DNA of 64,000 bases. It comes from CBDCTM01 sp965222005 (GTDB taxonomy: Bacteria > Bacteroidota > Bacteroidia > Chitinophagales > Saprospiraceae). This document shows, piece by piece, positions 1 through 8,948 of the stretch. The stretch lies in assembly GCA_965222005.1 (NCBI GenBank), contig CBDCTM010000001.1:44368-108367 (forward strand), given 5' to 3'. The notes beneath the pieces were generated by a model, which worked only from the letters and a program-made list of their open reading frames with translations, was not told the DNA's origin and made no database searches. Each line of letters begins with the position of its first letter. The first letter of the stretch is position 1. The translations under genes and the position numbers were made by a program.

Positions 1-855
1 TTTGTGCTGCGTGGAGCCAGCATTGTCTTTGTAGATATCCGCCCAGATACTATGAACATCAACGAAACGCTCATTGAGGCAGCCATCACTTCCCGTACCC
101 GAGCCATCGTAGCTATGCATTATGGCGGGGTAGCTTGCGAAATGGATACCATCATGCAATTGGCTCAAAAGCATAACCTTTGGGTGATAGAAGATGCTGC
201 CCATTGTATAGGGGCCTATTATAAAGATCGGCATTTAGGCAGTATTGGCCATTTGGGCACTTTGAGTTTTCATGCAAGCAAGAATATTCATTGCGGCGAG
301 GGTGGAGCGCTGTTCATTAATGACCCAAAGCTAGTAGATCGGGCAGAAATCATCAGAGAAAAGGGAACAAATCGACGGGCTTTTTTTACTGGCAAAGTTG
401 ACAAATATAGTTGGGTGGATTTGGGGTCCAGCTACTTGATGAGTGAAGTTAGTGCAGCGTTTTTACATGCGCAGCTAATGTCTCTTGAAAAAGTCAATGA
501 AAATCGGATGCTGTGCTGGGTCAATTATTTCGAAACCTTGGTAGCTGAAAATCTTGGCATCCCTATCAAAACCAATAAAACGCAACACAATGCCCACATT
601 TTTTATATAAAGACGGATAGCCCAAAAGTAAGAAAAGCATTGATGGAGTACTTATTGCAGCAGGGTATATCCTCGGCATTTCATTATGTGCCTCTGCATA
701 CATCCACCGCAGGGCAGCGATACGGAAGGTTTCACGGTAAAGAGGAGTTTACAATTTCTGAGAGTGAAAAAATATTAAGGCTTCCACTGTATTATGACCT
801 CAAAAAGGCGGATAAAATTTTATCCGGTCTCACCAGCTTTTATCATTTGGTATGA
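1..855 (+). CDS. wecE: WecE-like dTDP-4-amino-4,6-dideoxygalactose transaminase (5' end outside window)
   Basis: PLP-dependent sugar aminotransferase of the DegT/DnrJ/EryC1/StrS family. The close match to the WecE/RffA type suggests transfer of an amino group to C4 of a dTDP-4-keto-6-deoxyhexose, making dTDP-Fuc4N for a surface glycan. Visible family segments are VDIRPDTMNI near the start, the VIEDAAH motif (about residue 61 counted from position 4), the PLP-lysine segment FHASKNIHCGEGG with Lys at about 93, and EKGTNRRAFF. The frame is open to base 1, and family members run about 370 residues, so roughly 90 N-terminal residues lie upstream. The stop overlaps the next start (ATGA at 852). The family call is firm and the exact sugar is inferred. 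Confidence 0.85.
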   Translation, partial: FVLRGASIVFVDIRPDTMNINETLIEAAITSRTRAIVAMHYGGVACEMDTIMQLAQKHNLWVIEDAAHCIGAYYKDRHLGSIGHLGTLSFHASKNIHCGEGGALFINDPKLVDRAEIIREKGTNRRAFFTGKVDKYSWVDLGSSYLMSEVSAAFLHAQLMSLEKVNENRMLCWVNYFETLVAENLGIPIKTNKTQHNAHIFYIKTDSPKVRKALMEYLLQQGISSAFHYVPLHTSTAGQRYGRFHGKEEFTISESEKILRLPLYYDLKKADKILSGLTSFYHLV

Positions 856-1802
856 AAGTACGACAAGCAACAATTCAGGAGTGGTGGGATTTTGTAAACG
901 CTTGCCCAACCGCTACTTTTTTTCATACTCCTGACTGGTATCAGGTTTGGGAGGATTATGCAGGCTTGAGGTATGAAGCATTGATTTTTCACTTCAATAA
1001 TGGTTCAAAAGCACTTTTGCCTTTTGCCTGGAAGTATAAAATGAAAGGATTATATCGATCGTATCAATCTTCTCCGGCCGGAACTTACGGTAGTGTTTTG
1101 TCTAATAACAAGCTAAACCAACGAGCTATAGATGCTATTAGAAAGCATATCAACAAATTGTCTTGTGTTGTGGTAAGAGATAACCCCCTTGCTCCTGTCC
1201 ATCTTGGTGCTAACTGTAAAAATGATTTCACCCAATTAATATTATTATCAGAATTGAATGGTGATGTTACAGGAGCATGGTCAAAAAATATTCAAAGGAA
1301 TTTGAAAAAAAGCCATGCACAAAGATTAATCGTTAAACTAGCCCAAAGCAAAGAAGATTGGATGGCGTACTTCAACATTTATCAGCAAAGCTTACTCCGT
1401 TGGGGTAGCTCGGCAACAAGCAACTACACCTGGCTGTTGTTTGAAAACATTCACCGTTTGGCTAATCAAAAGTGTAGGCTTTGGCTTGTACAATGTAAGG
1501 AAGACATAGTATCTGGGTATCTTTGTTTTTACCATAACCGGCATGCAGTTTATTGGCATGGTGCTAGTACACAGACGGCCTTTAAATTGTCTGCCGTTCC
1601 TTTTCTCGTAAGGCATGTAATCAATGATGCAAAAGTGCGAGGATTTAAATATTTTGATTTTAACCCTAGCGGAGGGCATGAAGGTGTAGTGAAATTTAAA
1701 AAAGGGTTTGGAACCGTTAAAAGTCAAGCAAATATTTTTACATTCCAAAAACCATCTATTGCCCTTATCAAAAAGCTAGGTAAGTCAATTCGAGTATGCT
1801 GA
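852..1802 (+). CDS. FemAB-like (Acetyltransf_6) aminoacyl/acyltransferase
   Basis: A 316-residue protein of the FemAB/GNAT-like superfamily. The C-terminal half carries the family signature: NIQRNLKKS near residue 145, then YQQSLLRWG, and VRGFKYFDFNPSGGHEGVVKFKKGFG-type residues near 255-285. Relatives transfer amino acids to peptidoglycan or acyl groups to surface sugars. Because it directly follows a 4-amino-sugar transaminase (4-bp overlap), a plausible job is N-acylation of that amine. That job is inference. It overlaps the next gene by 7 bp, so it is translationally coupled in the operon. A second FemAB-like protein lies at 15211. Confidence 0.75.
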   Translation: MKVRQATIQEWWDFVNACPTATFFHTPDWYQVWEDYAGLRYEALIFHFNNGSKALLPFAWKYKMKGLYRSYQSSPAGTYGSVLSNNKLNQRAIDAIRKHINKLSCVVVRDNPLAPVHLGANCKNDFTQLILLSELNGDVTGAWSKNIQRNLKKSHAQRLIVKLAQSKEDWMAYFNIYQQSLLRWGSSATSNYTWLLFENIHRLANQKCRLWLVQCKEDIVSGYLCFYHNRHAVYWHGASTQTAFKLSAVPFLVRHVINDAKVRGFKYFDFNPSGGHEGVVKFKKGFGTVKSQANIFTFQKPSIALIKKLGKSIRVC

Positions 1803-2338
1803 AGACTATTACAACATTTTTGCACAAATTATACAAAGAATATAAACTCCAAAAAGAGTTGATTGCTCGTTTCCCTAAGCTTGTGCTTGAGAACAATGTG
1901 ACGATCAAAGGCCCTCTAAGCAATTTACACGTTAATGGTAAAGTATTGATACAATCGAATTCGGTTATACATCTGGGAGGAATGAGTTGGTGCCAAAATC
2001 AAGGATCTTTAACTATTGGTGCCGGAAGTTGTATTTCTCCAAATGTGGTCATTTATGCATGTGGCCCGGGGGGGGTGCATATAGGTAAAAATTTTGACTG
2101 TGGCCCAGGGTGTAGTATCTTCTCAAGCAGAACAGTGGTTGCAAAGGGCAAAAAAAGAAAGCACTCGTTTGATTCAGTTACTATAGGAGATGATGTTACA
2201 CTTTTCTCCAATGTTGTAGTTAGCCCTGGGGTAAGCATAGGGAATAACTCGGTAATCGGAGCTGGCGCCGTTGTAATTAATGATATACCTCCATACTCCC
2301 ATGCTTATGGAATTCCAGCCAAAGTAAAAAAAACATGA
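1796..2338 (+). CDS. Left-handed beta-helix (hexapeptide) acyltransferase
   Basis: A 180-residue protein with repeated hexapeptide turns from about residue 35 to 170 (for example VTIGDDVTLFSNVVVSPGV, then SIGNNSVIGAGAVV). It ends in the usual IPPYSHAYGIPAKV tail of sugar O- or N-acetyltransferases, which use acetyl-CoA. It is expected to act in the cytoplasm on a nucleotide sugar or lipid-linked glycan. It starts inside the end of the FemAB-like gene and is followed after 1 bp by a methyltransferase. The substrate cannot be read from the sequence. Confidence 0.85.
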   Translation: MLKTITTFLHKLYKEYKLQKELIARFPKLVLENNVTIKGPLSNLHVNGKVLIQSNSVIHLGGMSWCQNQGSLTIGAGSCISPNVVIYACGPGGVHIGKNFDCGPGCSIFSSRTVVAKGKKRKHSFDSVTIGDDVTLFSNVVVSPGVSIGNNSVIGAGAVVINDIPPYSHAYGIPAKVKKT

Positions 2339-2339
2339 A

Positions 2340-3017
2340 ATGTTTGGTATTGTAAATGCTAACGCAAAAAACATTTTAGTCCAATATATTTTTCAGAAAA
2401 ATTTACTAAAGATGGCTCCCAAATATCTCAAGGGAGAGTTAGTGGATATTGGTTGTGGGGAAAAATATTATGAGCCTGTTTTGGCTCCTTTCATTAGTAA
2501 ATACTGGGGGGTAGATCATCCGGAGAGCTTACACAACCTTGAAAAGATTGATATACTTGCTTCGGCCTATAATATCCCGGTAGAAAAAGATTGGTTTGAT
2601 TGTGTACTTTGCAGCGCTGTTCTAGAACACTTAGAAGAACCAGAAGCTGCTTTGCGCGAGAGCTGGCGAATATTGAAACCAGAAGGGTACGCGATTTATT
2701 CTATTCCATTTATTTGGCATATACATGAAGCGCCCCGTGACTTTTATCGATATAGCAAATACGGTATTGAATATCTATTCCAAAAAGTTGGATTTGAAAT
2801 CACAGAGCTACAAGCTTTGTCAGGGTTTTGGGTTACATTTGGTCAATTACTGGTATACAATATTTACAGAATAAATAGAGGGCCATTAAAGTGGTTCAGG
2901 ATAGTCGCTATTGTAAGTCTGATCATCCAAGTAGTTGTTTATTTCATGGATAAACTAGATAAAACTGAGCAATGGACTTGGATGTATTTAGTAGTTGCAA
3001 GGAAAACTAAAGCATGA
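2340..3017 (+). CDS. Class I SAM-dependent methyltransferase (Methyltransf_11 type)
   Basis: A 225-residue protein. Motif I reads LVDIGCGEKY (residues 34-43), an acidic residue follows at the GVDHPE segment, and the post-motif region VLCSAVLEHLEEP and WRILKPEGY is typical of Methyltransf_11 proteins. A hydrophobic stretch near the C-terminus (IVAIVSLIIQVVVYFM) is unusual for a soluble methyltransferase and may hold it at the membrane. It sits in a glycan operon and likely methylates a sugar hydroxyl or lipid-linked intermediate; the substrate is unknown. It overlaps the next gene by 4 bp. Confidence 0.75.
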   Translation: MFGIVNANAKNILVQYIFQKNLLKMAPKYLKGELVDIGCGEKYYEPVLAPFISKYWGVDHPESLHNLEKIDILASAYNIPVEKDWFDCVLCSAVLEHLEEPEAALRESWRILKPEGYAIYSIPFIWHIHEAPRDFYRYSKYGIEYLFQKVGFEITELQALSGFWVTFGQLLVYNIYRINRGPLKWFRIVAIVSLIIQVVVYFMDKLDKTEQWTWMYLVVARKTKA

Positions 3018-3877
3018 ATATTATAAATATTAAAGAAACATTAAAGCTCCTTAGCGTTTTGCCATTAAAAAAAAAGAAATGGGACGATGTGCTTTATGTT
3101 GCTATAATTTCAACAGGAAGAACGGGAACTCGTTTTTTATCCTCTTTAATAAACAGACACACATCTGACTGCTACTCTCTACATGAACCCTTTGGAATCC
3201 GCACAAAAAACTTAGCCATAAAATACCATAAAGGAGAAATCAACAAGCAAATTGCTTCAAAACAAATTACCAGACAGCGGGTTGCCATACTTCGCAATTT
3301 GTACATATTGGGCAAAAACACCTTTGTAGAGTCTGATGGCAACTTAACTTACCTGCTGCCCGTGATTAGGTCTAATTTTTCAAAATATAAAATCATTCAT
3401 GTGATCCGTGATGGGAAAGATGTAGTCAGGTCTTTTTGTAGTAGAACCGTAAATTTAAACGGGCACATAGTACAAAAATATGCATTAAAGCAATATTGGC
3501 CATTTGTGCCGATGGATGTAGGAGTCGAGTTAGACACCAACAGATGGCGCGAGTTAAGTTTAATCGGTAAAGGAGCGTGGTCCTGGAATTATTTAAACAA
3601 ATATATTCTTGAAGAAGAAGCACAAGATGAGAATATATTAAGTGTACGATTTGAAGACATCTTTAATGCAGGTGATGATTTTTCTTGCTTGAAAAGCATT
3701 TTTTCTTTTATAGGAACTAAATGTTTGGCCAATGACAAGGAATTGAAAGCAGCTATGAAAGTTAAAATAAATCGCACAAAAAAATTTCTTGTCCCTCCTT
3801 TCGAAGACTGGTCAGAAGATGATCAAAAATTGTTTTTTGAATTCACTACAGACATAAACCACATCTTTGGCTATTAA
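3014..3877 (+). CDS. Sulfotransferase-family protein 1
   Basis: A 287-residue PAPS-dependent sulfotransferase-like protein. The 5'-phosphosulfate loop is ISTGRTGTRFL (residues 32-42), and the 3'-phosphate-binding segment is VIRDGKDVVRSF (about 130-141, with the Arg and Ser expected to bind PAPS). It probably sulfates the glycan made by this operon or a lipid carrier intermediate. It overlaps its neighbours at both ends (4 bp upstream, 1 bp downstream), so it is part of the same transcript. It is one of four sulfotransferase-type genes in the window. Confidence 0.75.
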   Translation: MNIINIKETLKLLSVLPLKKKKWDDVLYVAIISTGRTGTRFLSSLINRHTSDCYSLHEPFGIRTKNLAIKYHKGEINKQIASKQITRQRVAILRNLYILGKNTFVESDGNLTYLLPVIRSNFSKYKIIHVIRDGKDVVRSFCSRTVNLNGHIVQKYALKQYWPFVPMDVGVELDTNRWRELSLIGKGAWSWNYLNKYILEEEAQDENILSVRFEDIFNAGDDFSCLKSIFSFIGTKCLANDKELKAAMKVKINRTKKFLVPPFEDWSEDDQKLFFEFTTDINHIFGY

Positions 3878-5361
3878 TGCAAATTAATGACTTTTCGGCA
3901 ATTGTTGAAAAAAGCTATACTGGCTTATCCTGGAATATAATTAATCGGGTAGTCAAAGTACTACTCAGTACTATTATTACTATAATATTGGTGCAATATA
4001 TTAAGCCAGAGGAATATGGTGAATTAGGAGCAGCTATGGTGTTTATAGGATTTACTAATGCTCTTGTTTCTTTAGGTCTTGACAGCGCAATAATTCAGCT
4101 AAAAAAAGTATCTGACGAGCATTTATCTTCAGCTTTCTGGGTAGTTATGGCTTTTTCGATTGCACTATCCTTTTCAATATATCACCTTTCCCCCTTAATA
4201 TCTGAATTTTATACCTATATACATATTGAAGATATTACAAGAATTCTTTCCATTAACACAATCTTACTTGCCTCTTCAATATTTCACTTTGCAATATTGA
4301 CTAAAAAATTGAAATTCAAGCAAATATTTATATGTAATTTTTTTGCTTTGATTATTTCCGGAATCTTAGCTATTATCTTAGCACGAATGGAATATGGCAC
4401 ACTTGCCTTGGTATATCAATTCCTTTCTTATACATTCTTAAACACTGTTTGCTCTTGGCTATTCACAAACTGGCGACCATCTTTTATTTTTAACATTGAT
4501 ACTATTCGTGACCTTTATTCTTTCAGTTTTAACCTTTCAGGAAACGTTGCCTTAAACTATTGGGCCAGAAATTTTGACAATTTGCTGATAGGGAAATTTT
4601 TGGGAAGTAAAGATTTAGGGATATACAGCAAATCTTACTCGTTCCTGTTACTTCCTTTGTCAAACATCAGCTCCGTTGTCTCTCAAGTTTTGTTTCCCAC
4701 TTTTTCAATGATTCAAAAAGAGCATGATTTGATAAGAAAAATGTATATACAGGCAACCGAATTAATCGTCTTTATATCTTTTCCTCTTATGGTTTTATTG
4801 CTTTTATTATCGGAAGTTCTCGTCATGCTTTTTTTTGGATCAGAATGGATATTAATGATTGATGTCATTCGAATTTTCAGTATTGTCGGTATTTTCCAAT
4901 CTTTCGTTGCTATAACAGGCAGTCTGTTTTTATCACAAAAAAGACCTGATATTGTACTTAAATTTAGCATTGTCACCAAGCTAGTCCTTTTTACCTCCCT
5001 TTATGCCTGTGTACAATTTGGGGTAGTAGCAACCGCTTTATGTGTTGCTCTGAATAGTCTTATATTTGGATATTTCCAGTTGCACCTGGCCACACAGCTA
5101 ATTGACTTACACGCAGGCAGAGTATTAAAGCATGTTTTTCCATACTTAGCACTTTGCATTATTTGCGGATTGAGTGTACACCTTTTGGATCTTTATATAT
5201 TTTATGATTTAAGTTACACAGCGAGACTTTTTTACATAATATTTCTTTTTCTTTTCACATATGCATTTTTAGCAAAAAAAATAAACCTAATTCCTGTTCA
5301 ACAGCTTAAGCTATTAATAGATATAAAAAGACAAAAAACAAATACATTCAAGCATGAGTAA
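3877..5361 (+). CDS. wzx: Wzx-type oligosaccharide flippase 1
   Basis: A 494-residue integral membrane protein of the polysaccharide transport (Polysacc_synt, MOP superfamily) group. It has about 12-14 hydrophobic segments, and the N-terminal GLSWNIINRVVKVLLSTI and PEEYGELGAAMVF segments are typical of Wzx/RfbX. The family moves undecaprenyl-linked repeat units across the inner membrane. The preceding stop and its ATG overlap (TAATG), and its end overlaps the next glycosyltransferase by 8 bp. A second, unrelated-looking flippase lies at 58302, which suggests two glycans or a replaced module. Confidence 0.85.
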   Translation: MQINDFSAIVEKSYTGLSWNIINRVVKVLLSTIITIILVQYIKPEEYGELGAAMVFIGFTNALVSLGLDSAIIQLKKVSDEHLSSAFWVVMAFSIALSFSIYHLSPLISEFYTYIHIEDITRILSINTILLASSIFHFAILTKKLKFKQIFICNFFALIISGILAIILARMEYGTLALVYQFLSYTFLNTVCSWLFTNWRPSFIFNIDTIRDLYSFSFNLSGNVALNYWARNFDNLLIGKFLGSKDLGIYSKSYSFLLLPLSNISSVVSQVLFPTFSMIQKEHDLIRKMYIQATELIVFISFPLMVLLLLLSEVLVMLFFGSEWILMIDVIRIFSIVGIFQSFVAITGSLFLSQKRPDIVLKFSIVTKLVLFTSLYACVQFGVVATALCVALNSLIFGYFQLHLATQLIDLHAGRVLKHVFPYLALCIICGLSVHLLDLYIFYDLSYTARLFYIIFLFLFTYAFLAKKINLIPVQQLKLLIDIKRQKTNTFKHE

Positions 5362-6562
5362 TGCCCCAGTCCTCCACCTCTTCAACCAATACCTTCCCCA
5401 ATCCGAAAACTGGGCCTACCACCTTATTTCCAATATACCTAATACCCAAATTTTTATCGCTGCCAAAGAGTATTTAAAGAACAACTTCTACAACCCCAAA
5501 TTCACCTTTTTTGAAAATCCCCACGCATTATCTTACTCTTTGCGGCGTAAGTTAAAAAGAACCAACACAAAAGATTTATTAAGTAAAGGACTACTAAAGT
5601 TGCTGGAGATAAATACGGGAAACCCGTGCTACCACATTTTGCAACAAGCACGAAAACATCAAATTCAGCTTGTCCACGCTCATTTTGCCGATGTTGCTTG
5701 GTTTTACAGAGATATACCAGCTCAACTCAAAACCCCTTTTGTGATTTCTTTTTACGGCTGGGACTATGAAATGCTGCATTTTATCCGACCTGCTTTTAAG
5801 CAACGCTTAAAAAAGCTATTCCAATTTGCCGACTTAATTATATGCGAAGGGCAGCATGGAGCTGAAATTTTAAAAAGAAAAGGATGTCCGCCTCACAAAA
5901 TTGCCATTGTGCCGTTAGGTGTTCAAACAGAGCAAATTCCCTACTTCAAAAGAGCAAAAACCCCCAATGAGCTAAAATTGCTTCAAATTGCTAATTTTAC
6001 TGAAAAAAAGGGACATATATGGACAGTCCAAGCCTTTGCTATGGCTCTTGATTTATGCCCAAACATGCACCTCACCTTGATGGGGAATGATAAAAACGGA
6101 ATGATAAAAACACAGATAAAACAAGACATAGTAGATCGAAACCTGCAGCATAGAATTTCAATACTTGAGGCTGTGGACTTTTCAAGATTGCATCATATTA
6201 TGCAGCATTATCACGTGTTTATCCACCCTAGCTGCTATGCACAAAACCGGGACTGTGAGGGTGGAGCTCCCATTGTATTACTTGACGCTCAAGCTACCGG
6301 AATGCCTATAATCAGTACTCGCCATTGTGATATTGAATCAGAAGTAATACATGGCGAAACAGGATTATTGGCTGCTGAGAAAGACGTTTCAGGTCTGGCA
6401 AAAGCTATAGCGTTCTTTTATCAACTCAAAGAAATTGATTACCTGAGATGGTCAGAAAATGCGAAAAGACATGTGAAGAAGCATTACAATATAAATATCA
6501 ATGCAAATGCATTATATGACCACTATGCCACTATAATAAATTCAAACCCCACAATTATCTAA
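5354..6562 (+). CDS. Glycosyltransferase family 4 (GT-B), colanic-acid WcaL-like
   Basis: A 402-residue retaining GT-B glycosyltransferase. The C-terminal domain holds the family E-x7-E motif (EGGAPIVLLDAQATGMPIIS, about residues 312-331), the LLQIANFTEKKGH nucleotide-binding start, and HVFIHPSCYAQNRDCEGG. The N-terminal HAHFADVAWFYRD segment is found in WcaL/ExoL-like enzymes. It probably adds a hexose to the lipid-linked repeat unit. It is the last intact gene of the first plus-strand operon. Confidence 0.8.
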   Translation: MSNAPVLHLFNQYLPQSENWAYHLISNIPNTQIFIAAKEYLKNNFYNPKFTFFENPHALSYSLRRKLKRTNTKDLLSKGLLKLLEINTGNPCYHILQQARKHQIQLVHAHFADVAWFYRDIPAQLKTPFVISFYGWDYEMLHFIRPAFKQRLKKLFQFADLIICEGQHGAEILKRKGCPPHKIAIVPLGVQTEQIPYFKRAKTPNELKLLQIANFTEKKGHIWTVQAFAMALDLCPNMHLTLMGNDKNGMIKTQIKQDIVDRNLQHRISILEAVDFSRLHHIMQHYHVFIHPSCYAQNRDCEGGAPIVLLDAQATGMPIISTRHCDIESEVIHGETGLLAAEKDVSGLAKAIAFFYQLKEIDYLRWSENAKRHVKKHYNININANALYDHYATIINSNPTII

Positions 6563-6879
6563 ACCTGAATGGTCTGCCCCTCATGCTTTATGATCTAGCA
6601 TATGGTATAAAAAATATACCTTACCGTATCGCCGCAAACACAAAAAATTTTGCTCCTCAGTCTGCAATCTCCCTATTTTGTGATCCAAGAGGTGGAAGTA
6701 CTTGGTTGGCAGAAACGCTAAACTGTATCCCAAAATCTACAATTATTGATGAGCCTTTACATTTGGGAAATATTAAAAAAAACAGCCACCTGAAATTTGG
6801 TTGGCGGCAATATATTCCCGAAGAAGAGCCTTGGCCATTAGCTAAGCAATATATTAGTAAAGTGCTAAGAGGTAAAACC

Positions 6880-6930
6880 TGTTAAATCTTATTAAGTCAT
6901 ACTAATAAATAATCCGAAAAAGTCGTATTA
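6880..6930 (+). repeat. Left terminal inverted repeat of the IS in sulfotransferase 2
   Basis: Starts TGTTAAATC and ends TCCGAAAAAGTCGTATTA. It pairs with 8242-8291 on the other strand with scattered mismatches in the middle. The inner 18 bp are a perfect match, which is where transposase probably binds. Confidence 0.8.
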
Positions 6931-6965
6931 ACTTTTGGCCCAAAAGAGGGACAAAAAAAGATCAA

Positions 6966-7142
6966 ATGACAAGTCTGGAACAAAGGGATCAAATCAAGCA
7001 ACTGGTAAAAGAAGGCGTAAAAGCTCCTCAGATTGCCTCCCAGCTAGGAATATCTGTTCATACGGTACGTAAGTGGCGACAGATCCTAAAAAAAGGGGTT
7101 CGTTACACTCAGCGATGGGTCGGCCCAAAACTGGGGCGATGA
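6966..7142 (+). CDS. IS orfA: helix-turn-helix DNA-binding part of transposase
   Basis: A 58-codon frame from ATG 6966 to TGA 7142. Residues 1-40 form a homeodomain-like HTH (IKQLVKEGVKAPQIASQLG, then ISVHTVRKWRQIL), as in N-termini of rve-type transposases. It lies just inside the left inverted repeat. It would be translated alone or fused to orfB by a -1 shift on the A run at 7088-7094. After the A run this frame reads 15 more residues that do not resemble a transposase, which supports a shift into the other frame. Confidence 0.7.
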   Translation: MTSLEQRDQIKQLVKEGVKAPQIASQLGISVHTVRKWRQILKKGVRYTQRWVGPKLGR

Positions 7143-8269
7143 GCAGTTTTCCAAAAGCTTTGCAAGATCAAGTTAAGGCCATGCGGGGCAAACAGGAAGG
7201 TTGGGGCCCAACTACCATTCTTACTGAATTGCAGTTGGATAAAAAATGGGCCACTACGAAACTTCCAAGCACAAGCGTCATTGGCGCATTTTTAAAGCAA
7301 GAAGGCCTCAGTAGGAGTTATGAGCCCAATTCCCCATTGCCGATACCAGCGTGTAAAAAAGCTAAACGCTGTCATAGTCTTTGGCAAATCGATGGTCAAG
7401 GCAATACTTATGTGGATGGTATCGGAGCCATCGCTATGTTAAATGCCAAAGATGTTCACTCCAGCTTATATGTGGCTGATTTTCCAGCCAGGATGACAAG
7501 CATGCAGGGACATCCCAACACGAGTGATTATCAAACAGCGATGCGTTTAGGCTTCCTCCACCATGGTTTGCCCAGCAGGGTACAAAGTGATCATGCCAGT
7601 GTTTTTTATGAAAACAAAAGCAAATCGCCTTTTCCTACACTGTTTTGTTTGTGGCTGATCAGTTTAGGTATTCAACCTTGCTTTAGTCGGGTCAATCAGC
7701 CCACGGACCAAGGCACCGTGGAAAGAGCCCACCAAACCGTTTTCAACCAAGTGTTGCTGAGAAAAGACGGGTTCAAAAACTGGGAACACCTCTTTGAGTG
7801 CTGTCAAAAAAGACGCCAAAGGCTCAATGAATTTATTCCCAGTACCGCTACTGATAATCTGCCGCCATTGAAAAAATATCCACAGGCTAAGCACTCTGGA
7901 CGTTTTTATCATCCCCATCGGGAAGCTCAGATGATCAGCTTGAGTCGCGTTTGGGCTTTCCTGGCCAAGGGCAAATGGTATAGAAAAGTAGCTGGCAATC
8001 GAACCATCTGTTTAGGTGGCCAGGTCTATTACATCCCACAGGTAAAACCCAAAGAACAGTTGATCATTACTTTTTGTAATCGAAAAAAACAACTCTTGTT
8101 CCAGAATGACAAAGAACTTGTGATTCATCAAACGCCTATTAAAGGCATTACCGTTGAATCCCTTATGAGAAATTTAGAGCACTTGGCTCGTTTTCCCGCT
8201 TTACAGCTTGAGCTGCCATTTGATTGGATAGCTCAAAAAACTAATACGACTTTTTCGGACTCTACTTAG
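7073..8269 (+). CDS. IS orfB: rve-type DDE transposase (catalytic part)
   Basis: A 398-residue frame. The integrase-core fold is seen in LWQIDGQGN (first D), RVQSDHASVFYEN (second D) and QPTDQGTVERAHQTVFNQ (E). It follows orfA in the -1 frame, so the natural product is probably the orfA-orfB fusion. The nominal GTG start at 7073 lies inside orfA and is probably only the beginning of the open frame. No stop or frameshift is visible, so the element may still be mobile. Confidence 0.8.
   Translation: MATDPKKRGSLHSAMGRPKTGAMSSFPKALQDQVKAMRGKQEGWGPTTILTELQLDKKWATTKLPSTSVIGAFLKQEGLSRSYEPNSPLPIPACKKAKRCHSLWQIDGQGNTYVDGIGAIAMLNAKDVHSSLYVADFPARMTSMQGHPNTSDYQTAMRLGFLHHGLPSRVQSDHASVFYENKSKSPFPTLFCLWLISLGIQPCFSRVNQPTDQGTVERAHQTVFNQVLLRKDGFKNWEHLFECCQKRRQRLNEFIPSTATDNLPPLKKYPQAKHSGRFYHPHREAQMISLSRVWAFLAKGKWYRKVAGNRTICLGGQVYYIPQVKPKEQLIITFCNRKKQLLFQNDKELVIHQTPIKGITVESLMRNLEHLARFPALQLELPFDWIAQKTNTTFSDST
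7088..7094 (+). promoter_or_regulatory. -1 ribosomal frameshift (slippery) site A_AAA_AAA
   Basis: Seven A residues followed by GGGG. In the orfA frame the codons are CTA AAA AAA GGG. Slipping back one base gives AAA AAA AGG and enters orfB exactly where typical transposase sequence (GSLHSAMGRPKTGAM) begins. This is the classic IS-type programmed frameshift heptamer. Use in vivo is inferred. Confidence 0.7.
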
Positions 8270-8291
8270 TACGACTTAGTCGGATTTAACA
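8242..8291 (-). repeat. Right terminal inverted repeat of the IS in sulfotransferase 2
   Basis: Reverse complement of the left end with a few substitutions and a 1-bp length difference. The transposase stop codon (8267-8269) lies inside this repeat, a compact arrangement common in IS elements. Confidence 0.8.
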
Positions 8292-8948
8292 AACACTAAA
8301 TTTAAATACTTGCAGTAGAAATAGTCTTTGGGAAGTATTACGATCTGAAAAAATTATTTTAAAAATAATCAGGGGAAAAGCATTGTTGCCCTGGTTCATT
8401 AATCAATTCAGCTTCAAATACTTACCCCTTGTGATCGTTCGACATCCCTTCGCAGTTGTTGCCTCACAACTCCAACACCAAGGCTGGGATTACTCTTTTC
8501 AAAGGTTTAAGATTCCTAATGCTCCATTTAACTATTTTTATGAAAAGCATAAAAGATTTTTGCTTTCTTTAAACTCAAAGGAGGAGCAGCTAGTAGCACT
8601 CTGGTGTATGACAAATAATGTTGTCTTGCGGCACTCAAAGAATAATAATTCCTGGATCAGCATTAACTATGAAAATATCGTTCTTGATCCAATGTATTAC
8701 TTTAGCCTAATTTTTGATCGATGGAATCTAAATATGCCTGAGGTATTGCCTGATATCATCTCTATTCCGAGTTCCACTACTAGTAACAAAAAGCAGATTG
8801 ATCCAAAACAGCAAATAACCAATTGGAAAAACATACTTACTGCTCAGCAAATTTGCCGTTTGCTCCATGTGTTGGATTATTTTGAAGTAGATTATTACAA
8901 TGAAGGGGTGATGCCATTAATTCCCGCCCACAAAATTCAAAAATAACA

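Larger units (their letters stand above)
6880..8291 (+). mobile_element. Complete insertion sequence with about 50-bp inverted repeats and a two-frame DDE transposase
   Basis: Both ends begin TGTTAAATC. The left end (6880-6930) and the inverted right end (8242-8291) match imperfectly over about 50 bp, with the inner 18 bp (TCCGAAAAAGTCGTATTA) identical. Inside are an HTH orfA and a rve-type orfB joined by a -1 slippery site. A short AAAC repeat at 6875-6878 and 8291-8294 may be the target duplication; if so, the element is 6879-8290. The D-D-E spacing seen (about 43 residues between the last D and E) does not fit the usual 35 of IS3/IS481, so the family is left open (IS1202-like elements are a candidate). 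Confidence 0.85.
6583..8946 (+). pseudogene. Sulfotransferase 2, interrupted by an insertion sequence
   Basis: Two open fragments belong to one sulfotransferase. The 5' part (6583-6885) carries the phosphosulfate loop CDPRGGSTWLAET near residue 37. The 3' part, open from about 8293 to 8946, carries VIVRHPFAVVASQL, the 3'-phosphate-binding segment. The 1.4 kb IS lies between them. Joining base 6878 to base 8295 restores one frame through LRGKT-LNLNTC with no stop, and the removed 1416 bp is a multiple of three. The 5' fragment stops in IS sequence. The 3' fragment has possible internal starts (TTG at 8383) but would lack the sulfate-donor loop, so activity is unlikely. Confidence 0.85.
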
